Source of the DNA: Methanobacteriota archaeon
GTDB taxonomy: Archaea; Thermoplasmatota; Poseidoniia; Poseidoniales; Thalassarchaeaceae
Assembly: GCA_002685415.1 (NCBI GenBank)
Contig: NYXO01000037.1
Span: 3,497 to 9,823, forward strand
Length of the DNA stretch: 6,327 nt
Reading direction: 5' to 3'
The notes beneath the pieces were generated by a model, which saw only the letters and a list, made by a program, of their open reading frames with translations, ran no database searches and was not told where the DNA came from. Of this stretch, positions 1 to 5,404 are shown piece by piece. The position numbers and the translations under genes are program-made. The first letter of the stretch is position 1. The number at the start of each line of letters is the position of its first letter.

Positions 1-29
1 AACGGCATCTCAACCGGTGCTTCCATCAT
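1..29 (-). CDS. Possible 5' end of a leftward gene (very short, tentative)
   Basis: On the minus strand an ATG at 29 (with another at 26) opens a frame to the window edge, reading MMEAPVEMP. It would be divergent from the gene at 122, leaving a gap of about 92 bases. Nine codons are too few for any family assignment, no ribosome binding site is seen, and the frame could be chance. Confidence 0.2.
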
Positions 30-121
30 AGTCAACCGTCTAGCGAACCCCGAATCAAGCCTTTGGAATGTAGAAGTCTGCCAACCGATTCCATCAAGCC
101 CTCATTCCACTTCGGCAGGTC

Positions 122-1396
122 GTGTCGCAGTCGGATTCAGCCTTCAACAGCGCATGGCGTCCCGCCGCAATGGTGGAGGTCGATTGCGACAAAGAGCCTC
201 CTGTGGGCTTCACAGCACATCTGATGAGAGGTATGAGATTCAGGTTGAACCTGCTTGAGCCAGAAGAATCTCTAGCCACTGTTGAAGGTTGGAATGCTGC
301 AACCGAGGATTTGGAATCCTGGGGAGAAGTTCCTGCTGAAGTGAGCAGTATTCGTGTAGAGGCCACCGATAGGGGGCCAGTATACTCTATAGAAGCGGCA
401 GATGGAAGTTGGATGGCTGAAGTGCAACCATGGGGCGGCCCTAAACTCAGACCTCGCGCTCGCATTGCTCCTGAAGGTTCCAACATCCCTTGTGGAGGGT
501 ATCAGTATGATGAACAGGATTTAATCATCCTGCGAAGATATGATTCTCCATTTATCGATGCAAACTCAGTACTGATGGATCATCTTCAGCGCAATGACTT
601 GGAGTCGGCAAAGGCACTCATCAATCGTTGCGGGGCTAACCTTGGAGATTACCACAAAGCAGCAAAAGAAGAATGGACAAATCCTCCCGACCAGAGACGC
701 TGGAATGAGAGATTTGCAGAAATCGAACAGCGTCTGAAAACCTCAGCACTTTGGAGAGCGCCTTTCACTAGAGGTGCCCCAGCAACCCTCAGCCTTGGAG
801 ATGTTCGTTTCAGTATGTTTTCAGAGGATAATGAAGGTAAAATGACAATCAGGCTGGGGCCTTCTAGGCTTGCTCATGGTCTCATCGAAACTAACCTTGA
901 TCTTCCAGCAATCCGTGACCTTGCAAGCCTGTTACATGACCTTTCTCGTCTTCATTGGGAATCCAAAACCAAGTTAGAAATAAGCGATTTAAGGTCCGCT
1001 TTGATTCATGGTTGGTCATCAAAAGCACCCGATAAGTGGTGCAGTAAGCGTTCCTTTAGTGCTCACACTGGCGGAGTGGTAATCTGGGAATACGAGCAAG
1101 CATTGCTTGATGTGGTAGAGGCTGTATCTCACCAATCCGGGAGACCGGAACCTGCAGTTACCATTATCGAGAAAGTCCCACTATTGCAGAAGACTTTGTT
1201 CAATTCACGAATTCTTTCGGCCATTTCGACAATGTCTGGAATCCTCGGGGTAATGGGTATAGGGAATTGGATTAGATTCGCTAACGAAGGAGATCTGGTT
1301 TTCCCATCAACCCCCGTCATTTTGATTGGAATTGCGATATTCGTCCGTTATCGATATCACTCGGCAGCACCACCTGCTGAGGAACCAATTCATTGA
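122..1396 (+). CDS. Uncharacterised protein with two C-terminal membrane helices and a weak kinase-C-lobe resemblance
   Basis: I do not recognise this 424-residue protein. Residues 1-125 look beta-rich and acidic, with many Trp and Glu. Residues 126-210 are mostly helical and charged. Residues 363-384 and 394-410 are two hydrophobic segments that look like membrane helices, followed by a short tail rich in Pro, Ala and Glu. Residues 224-275 weakly resemble the C-lobe of aminoglycoside-phosphotransferase-type kinases: SLGDVRFS sits where HGDxxxxN is expected, RLGPSR where the metal-binding D-x-x/DFG would be, then AIRDLASLLHDL as in the following helix. The catalytic His/Asp pattern is not intact, so any such relation would be to an inactive or diverged member; this is inference. 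The start is uncertain: the frame has a stop at 71-73 and no ATG before the GTG at 122, which lacks a good ribosome binding site. ATG at 170, 224 or 233 are alternatives. It converges on the phosphoglycerate mutase gene with no intergenic base. Confidence 0.72.
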   Translation: MSQSDSAFNSAWRPAAMVEVDCDKEPPVGFTAHLMRGMRFRLNLLEPEESLATVEGWNAATEDLESWGEVPAEVSSIRVEATDRGPVYSIEAADGSWMAEVQPWGGPKLRPRARIAPEGSNIPCGGYQYDEQDLIILRRYDSPFIDANSVLMDHLQRNDLESAKALINRCGANLGDYHKAAKEEWTNPPDQRRWNERFAEIEQRLKTSALWRAPFTRGAPATLSLGDVRFSMFSEDNEGKMTIRLGPSRLAHGLIETNLDLPAIRDLASLLHDLSRLHWESKTKLEISDLRSALIHGWSSKAPDKWCSKRSFSAHTGGVVIWEYEQALLDVVEAVSHQSGRPEPAVTIIEKVPLLQKTLFNSRILSAISTMSGILGVMGIGNWIRFANEGDLVFPSTPVILIGIAIFVRYRYHSAAPPAEEPIH

Positions 1397-1996
1397 CTAC
1401 TCTAGCCTGCGAATTTCCCCATTGTCAAATTCGTAGTACATTGGAACTCCAGTAGGAATCTCGAGCTTGGTGATTTCTTCCGGCGAGATTCCCTCAATGT
1501 GCATTACAATTGAACGCAATGAATTACCATGAGCGGCTACGAGGACATTCATTCCCGAGTTAAGGTCAGGAATAATTTCCTCGACAAAATAGGGGATTGT
1601 TCTCTCAGCAGTCATTTCCAATGATTCGCCGCCTGGCGGAGGAACGTCAAAAGAACGCCTCCAGATGTGGACTTGTTCGGCTCCATGAATTTCTGCTGTT
1701 TCGGCTTTATTGAGTCCTTGCAGATCACCGTAGTGCCTCTCGTTGAGTCGCTCGTCTTGTTTGGTTGGGATTTCCCCCGACACTCGATTCTTACTCATAA
1801 CAATCTCAGCAGTCCTTTGAGCACGGATTAATGCACTAGTATGAACAACATCAAAACGCACATCGGCTAATTGTTCACCAGCGGTTGCAGCCTCGCCCTC
1901 TCCTTTTTCTGAGAGTTCAACATCGGTCCAGCCAGTGAATCGATTAGTTGCATTCCATACTGATTGGCCATGCCTAATTAGAACGAGTCTTGTCAT
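1397..1996 (-). CDS. gpmA: 2,3-bisphosphoglycerate-dependent phosphoglycerate mutase
   Basis: This 199-residue protein of the histidine phosphatase superfamily interconverts 3-phosphoglycerate and 2-phosphoglycerate in glycolysis and gluconeogenesis, in the cytosol. The N-terminal signature IRHGQSxWN is present with the phospho-accepting His9 beside Arg8, followed by NRFTGWTDVELSEKG, typical of true dPGM rather than a generic phosphatase. Further family marks are Arg58 and Arg61 in LIRAQRTAE, Glu86 in NERHYGDLQGLNK, the second catalytic His156 in AAHGNSLRS, and the PTGVPMYYEF ending (residues 181-190). It is shorter than the E. coli enzyme (about 250 residues), closer to the compact dPGM forms. 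A GAGGAG ribosome binding site 8 bases before the ATG supports the start. It lies 18 bases downstream of the channel gene on the same strand, suggesting co-transcription without an obvious functional link. Most archaea use the cofactor-independent enzyme, so a dPGM fits Thermoplasmatota or a bacterium. Confidence 0.95.
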   Translation of the reverse strand: MTRLVLIRHGQSVWNATNRFTGWTDVELSEKGEGEAATAGEQLADVRFDVVHTSALIRAQRTAEIVMSKNRVSGEIPTKQDERLNERHYGDLQGLNKAETAEIHGAEQVHIWRRSFDVPPPGGESLEMTAERTIPYFVEEIIPDLNSGMNVLVAAHGNSLRSIVMHIEGISPEEITKLEIPTGVPMYYEFDNGEIRRLE

Positions 1997-2004
1997 AAAG
2001 AGTG

Positions 2005-2010
2005 CTCCTC
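2005..2010 (-). promoter_or_regulatory. Shine-Dalgarno site of the phosphoglycerate mutase gene
   Basis: The minus strand reads GAGGAG here, with 8 bases before the ATG at 1996. It lies inside the 18-base spacer after the channel gene stop, so the downstream gene can be initiated independently on a shared transcript. Confidence 0.7.
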
Positions 2011-2014
2011 TGAC

Positions 2015-3130
2015 TCAGCGACGTAGGCGCGGTTCATGGAATGTTAGGCTGCATTCTTTTGCAATTTCCTTAGCAAGTAGTAGCAGATCCTCAGTCATTT
2101 CTCGTTGAGAAGAGGATGATTGAACGGAATAGAAGTTGCAAGATACTGTTACCTTTGAAGGGCCGAATGCGTTCACCTTCACCCAAGAATCATCATCCTT
2201 GACTGCCCTTGGGTCGTCCTTGACCTTAGCCAATAATTTGTCACAAAAATCCTTCAGAGAAGTCGGATCTGAATCTGCTTCAAACTCAAATTTTGGCTGA
2301 ATCCTTCTGAATCTTCTTTGGCTAAAGTTCTCAACTGGTGAATTTACTAAATTTGAATTTGGAATTGTTATCAGAGTGTCTGCTGAAGATCTGATTAATG
2401 TCGTGCGAAGACCGATCTGTACCACTTCGCCCTCAATGTCATCAACGAGAATCCAATCTCCAACATTGAATGGTTGGTCGATAATTATCGAAATAGCTCC
2501 GAAGATGTTCGCGACACTGTCTCTAGCAGCCAATGCTAGTGCGAGACCAGTGATACCTAAACCAGCGATTAATCCATTCAGATTTAGACCGAAAAGACCG
2601 GCAACAACGAATGCTGCAAGAAGTGCAACAACCAGATGACCAACCGATTCAGCAACACTCGCAAGTGAACGTCTGCTAGCCGCATTTTCTTCTCCTTCGA
2701 CTACAATAAATGCGTCCAAGTAGTCCACTAAACGATATGCTGCAAGTAACATTCCGAGAAGGAAGAATGTGAAGGACCACTCAATTGCATTGTCAGCGAT
2801 CGAAGTATCCCAAACTGGTTGTGAGTTGTTCTGCAACCAAGACATCATTTCTGAAAAGATTAGGAATCCCATCATCCAACCGAGTGATTTTGGAGCAAGC
2901 AATGTTTTTCCGTCAATTCTTTCTGATTTTGAGATCAAATCCATAATCCTTGGAAACAGAAATCTTCTCGAGATTATTCCACCGATTACAGAGATTACGA
3001 TTAGTCCGATTACTACGCCTAATGTTCCACCTGAAAATCCTAGAAAAATATCCTCTCCAGCCATGAAATCATTTAGCATGTCTGCCGTAAATCCGGTGCT
3101 CTCAGCGGTGTTCTCCTCGCCATCTTGCAT
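2015..3130 (-). CDS. MscS-family small-conductance mechanosensitive channel
   Basis: From the ATG at 3130 the protein has 371 residues. It should form a homo-oligomeric inner-membrane channel that opens under membrane tension and releases solutes during hypo-osmotic shock. Four hydrophobic segments lie at about residues 35-54, 80-98, 116-134 and 163-182, then the Gly/Ala-rich pore helix at about 186-217 (GLIAGLGITGLALALAARDS, then VANIFG). The conserved MscS beta domain follows: DQPFNVGDWI, the EGEVVQIGLRTT turn, and ITIPNSNLVNSPVENFS at about 254-270. The rest is the alpha/beta cytoplasmic vestibule. E. coli MscS has 286 residues and three helices; the extra length here is N-terminal helices, as in many MscS-like proteins. 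An in-frame GTG at 3154 would add 8 residues; I prefer the ATG because an AT-rich element lies about 27 bases upstream, fitting a leaderless archaeal transcript. It is divergent from the carboxypeptidase gene and probably heads a two-gene transcript with the phosphoglycerate mutase. Confidence 0.93.
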   Translation of the reverse strand: MQDGEENTAESTGFTADMLNDFMAGEDIFLGFSGGTLGVVIGLIVISVIGGIISRRFLFPRIMDLISKSERIDGKTLLAPKSLGWMMGFLIFSEMMSWLQNNSQPVWDTSIADNAIEWSFTFFLLGMLLAAYRLVDYLDAFIVVEGEENAASRRSLASVAESVGHLVVALLAAFVVAGLFGLNLNGLIAGLGITGLALALAARDSVANIFGAISIIIDQPFNVGDWILVDDIEGEVVQIGLRTTLIRSSADTLITIPNSNLVNSPVENFSQRRFRRIQPKFEFEADSDPTSLKDFCDKLLAKVKDDPRAVKDDDSWVKVNAFGPSKVTVSCNFYSVQSSSSQREMTEDLLLLAKEIAKECSLTFHEPRLRR

Positions 3131-3229
3131 GGTTTCGCCGTCGACCAACCCCACATAAATCCCCCGTCGGTCCTATGGACCGAGTTGCGAGACGTTGAAT
3201 ACCAACCTCGATGTCGACAGGCTGTTACC
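3131..3229. promoter_or_regulatory. Divergent intergenic region between channel and carboxypeptidase genes
   Basis: This gap of 99 bases separates two divergent genes and must hold the promoters of both unless transcription enters from inside a gene. Its only clearly AT-rich piece is CATAAAT at 3154-3160. No hairpin or inverted repeat stands out. Both genes could be read further into the gap (GTG at 3154 leftward, TTG at 3125 rightward), but those versions would overlap each other and lack good initiation signals. Confidence 0.5.
3154..3160. promoter_or_regulatory. Candidate TATA-like element
   Basis: The + strand reads CATAAAT and the minus strand ATTTATG. Its centre is about 27 bases upstream of the channel ATG at 3130, the normal archaeal TATA-to-start distance, so the channel mRNA could be leaderless. 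Read rightward it would place a start near 3183 and leave a leader of about 45 bases before the ATG at 3230. It is a weak match and no BRE is obvious. Confidence 0.28.
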
Positions 3230-5404
3230 ATGGCGACGAGCAATTCATCATCGGCCTCAGAAGAGGTTTATCGAGCCCGCAGAATACCTGCAATCGCCCT
3301 AATATTGCCGTTGTTACTGGCTTTAATCGCTCCTGGCTGTATCCAACCAGATGATGCAGATGATGGAGATACTCCTGATATGCTATGGTCCGAAGACTAT
3401 GTCAATCAAATCTATCCATGGGCTCCTGCAGATAACGATCAGTTACAGTTCCGGGCATATCATGATTATTTCTCTATGAAAGAAAGAATGCAATACCTTG
3501 CAGATCGTAACCCCGAATTCCTCGAATTCCACGAGGGGCTATTGGGTGGAATCAACGCAAGAGGCGACGAAATGACTGCTAACGAGTATGAAGGTTGGTA
3601 CTACAATCATCGAAGCCCATGGATGAAAATAACCGCCAATGTAGGTGATGGAGAATACAATGAATTCAATGGCGACAACGGGAATTACGAAGACAGACCA
3701 GACATAATGTTGGTCGGAAATCATCACGCCAGAGAATGGATGTCTTTTGAGGTTCCAATGTTTTTCTTGGAACAACTGACCTACTACTATGGCATGGCTG
3801 GAATTGATAATGACGGTGATGGACTAACCGATGAAGACGGATGGGATGGAGTGGACAATGATGGAGATTGTCTTCGCCTTGAAGCATCAGCTCAGGACTC
3901 AAATGGAGATGGAATCGCCTGTGGACCAGGTGATTTGGGAGTCGACGAAGATTTCTCAGAGCAGTTCATCACAGACATGGTAAATTCCCGTGAAATATAC
4001 TTGATTCCAATGCTGAACACAGACGGTGTAAGGTATGATATGGAGGAATACTGTGGACCAACTGCTTGGGAGAATTGTTACCGCAGCGGTTGGAGAAAAA
4101 ATCTACGTGACAATACTGTAACTGGAGTCACTCCTCTCCCAGATATTGATGAAGAAGAGGATCCATCTTGTGATGGTGTCGACCTGAATAGAAATTACCA
4201 GTATGAATGGGGGGCACCATTGGGTGCCACAGGCCCCTTGTTTCCAGGTGCATGTTACTCATCAGGTCCGAATAATGATGTTTACAATGGGCCTGTGAAT
4301 TACGAAGATAACGACGGCGACGGTCTCATCAATGAAGATCATGTTGATGGCAACGATGACGATGCGGATGGCCAAATTGACGAGGATTGGCTCGGAGGAA
4401 ATAGCGAACCTGAAACTAAATTCATCCAAGATATGACAGAAATGAACGATGATGATGGAGATGGCGCTTCCGATTTCAAGGCTACACTATCGTGGCATTC
4501 GTTTTCTGAGTTGGTGTTGTGGCCCTGGGGTCATTGCACGGATTGTGATAATCCTGACCAACCTTTCTTAGAATATCATGGAAATAAAATGGGGGACATG
4601 ACTGAATATACGGCAGTACAATCTTCTGAACTTTACCCGACCACTGGGGACTTTTGTGACTGGCACTATGGGGTCCACAACTCCTATTGCTATACAATGG
4701 AAATAGGAAATGCATTCCATGAATATCCAGAAGATATCGCTCACATCGCTGTTCGGAACGTTGGAGTTCCTTGGTATATGGTGGAAATAGCAGATGACCC
4801 TCGCTATCGAGCGATTGTTGGAATTGAAAATACCACTGGAACTCAATGGATTGAAACTCCTTCAGATGTTGTTGTGCCACCGAGGGGCGAGATTCCTATC
4901 GGTTTGTGTATTGAACAGACATTCCCATTCACTTCTGACATCAACAGAACGCATCTGATGTGGAGGTTAGTAGAACCAACCCGCCAGCAAGATGACTTCG
5001 GCCCGACAGAATGGGTTTCTGTAGATTGGAGTCTGGCTGCTTTTGTTGAAGAAGATGAAATTTGTACTCTCCTGGATGGCTCCAACGGGACAAGTATTGT
5101 GGCGCATATTCCATTGCCTGATACCGCAGTTGGTAAAATCCACTACAAGGCAAAATTAGGAACTACAAATGGTGCATTCCCATTCACTTATCCAGCCGCA
5201 GAAACGGCGAATTATTACGAACTATCAATCCCTTATCGAGCACCATTTGGCTCAGGAATCATGGCATTGCTAATGTTCGCCTTCATCGCAACTATGGTAT
5301 GGGGTGGACTTGGATTTACCCTGCGAGCAATGTTTGATGAAGAAGGCGGAGTGATTGGACTACCAGATGATCAGAGCCACCTTATCGAAGAGGAGGATGT
5401 CTGA
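3230..5404 (+). CDS. Membrane-anchored extracellular zinc carboxypeptidase, family M14, with DxDxDG calcium-type loops
   Basis: The 724-residue protein should remove C-terminal amino acids from peptides outside the cell. Numbering is from the ATG at 3230. Residues 19-36 are a hydrophobic export signal ending in APGC; Cys37 could be a lipid-attachment site, although Pro before Gly is not ideal. The catalytic domain carries zinc ligands His166 and Glu169 (HHAREW), Arg289 (GWRKNLR), the substrate-binding Asn320-Arg321 (VDLNRNY), zinc ligand His423 (SWHSFSE), Tyr469 (ELYPTTGD) and catalytic Glu491 (YTMEIG), matching carboxypeptidase A residues 69, 72, 127, 144-145, 196, 248 and 270. Two acidic insertions with six DxDxDG-like loops interrupt it. 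Residues about 525-670 look like a beta-sandwich, 673-694 are a membrane helix, and a short acidic tail follows. An upstream TTG at 3125 would add 35 residues before the signal and is unlikely. The downstream symporter gene overlaps by one base, suggesting coupled uptake of released amino acids. Confidence 0.93.
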   Translation: MATSNSSSASEEVYRARRIPAIALILPLLLALIAPGCIQPDDADDGDTPDMLWSEDYVNQIYPWAPADNDQLQFRAYHDYFSMKERMQYLADRNPEFLEFHEGLLGGINARGDEMTANEYEGWYYNHRSPWMKITANVGDGEYNEFNGDNGNYEDRPDIMLVGNHHAREWMSFEVPMFFLEQLTYYYGMAGIDNDGDGLTDEDGWDGVDNDGDCLRLEASAQDSNGDGIACGPGDLGVDEDFSEQFITDMVNSREIYLIPMLNTDGVRYDMEEYCGPTAWENCYRSGWRKNLRDNTVTGVTPLPDIDEEEDPSCDGVDLNRNYQYEWGAPLGATGPLFPGACYSSGPNNDVYNGPVNYEDNDGDGLINEDHVDGNDDDADGQIDEDWLGGNSEPETKFIQDMTEMNDDDGDGASDFKATLSWHSFSELVLWPWGHCTDCDNPDQPFLEYHGNKMGDMTEYTAVQSSELYPTTGDFCDWHYGVHNSYCYTMEIGNAFHEYPEDIAHIAVRNVGVPWYMVEIADDPRYRAIVGIENTTGTQWIETPSDVVVPPRGEIPIGLCIEQTFPFTSDINRTHLMWRLVEPTRQQDDFGPTEWVSVDWSLAAFVEEDEICTLLDGSNGTSIVAHIPLPDTAVGKIHYKAKLGTTNGAFPFTYPAAETANYYELSIPYRAPFGSGIMALLMFAFIATMVWGGLGFTLRAMFDEEGGVIGLPDDQSHLIEEEDV
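3806..3952 (+). other. Acidic DxDxDG insertion 1 within the peptidase
   Basis: Residues 193-241 of the carboxypeptidase hold three loops of the calcium-binding type, beginning at residues 193 (DNDGDG), 209 (DNDGDC) and 223 (DSNGDG). They are spaced 14-16 residues apart, as in thrombospondin type 3-like or dockerin-like repeats, and are not full EF-hands because the Glu at loop position 12 is missing. The stretch lies between zinc ligand Glu169 and Arg289. Two Cys (214 and 231) flank the third loop and could form a disulfide. Confidence 0.65.
4301..4465 (+). other. Acidic DxDxDG insertion 2 within the peptidase
   Basis: Residues 358-412 of the carboxypeptidase contain loops starting at 360 (DNDGDG), 376 (DDDADG) and 407 (DDDGDG). 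They lie between the NRN motif and the third zinc ligand His423; the last loop is only 11 residues before that histidine. Metal binding is inferred from the spacing of the acidic residues. Confidence 0.6.
5390..5396 (+). promoter_or_regulatory. Shine-Dalgarno site of the symporter gene, inside the peptidase gene
   Basis: GAGGAGG lies 7 bases before the ATG at 5404 and also encodes the Glu-rich end of the carboxypeptidase. Together with the TGATG stop/start overlap it decides the start of the symporter and supports translational coupling. Confidence 0.8.

Noticed and set aside
94..486. Leftward 130-residue open frame opposite the unknown gene
   Set aside because: It has low-complexity Ser/Thr/Ala-rich composition, no recognisable motif and lies antisense to the longer + frame, so it is taken as a shadow.
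1397..1996. Generic histidine phosphatase (CobC or SixA type) instead of phosphoglycerate mutase
   Set aside because: NRFTGWTDVELSEKG, NERHYGDLQGLNK and PTGVPMYYEF are specific to the dPGM group.
2376..3158. Two rightward open frames opposite the channel gene
   Set aside because: The opposite strand carries a clear MscS protein over the whole stretch; these translations show no family features.
3125..3229. N-terminal extension of the carboxypeptidase from a TTG at 3125
   Set aside because: It would put 35 mostly hydrophilic residues before the export signal, overlap the divergent channel gene, and lacks a ribosome binding site. The ATG at 3230 places the hydrophobic segment at residues 19-36, a normal position for a signal.
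3806..4465. The repeated GAT/GAC-rich tracts as a DNA repeat or CRISPR-like array
   Set aside because: The repetition comes from Asp/Asn/Gly codons of the DxDxDG loops; unit length and sequence vary and there are no spacers.
4482..5153. Several leftward open frames opposite the carboxypeptidase
   Set aside because: They overlap conserved M14 coding sequence including the third zinc ligand and catalytic Glu, and show no motifs.
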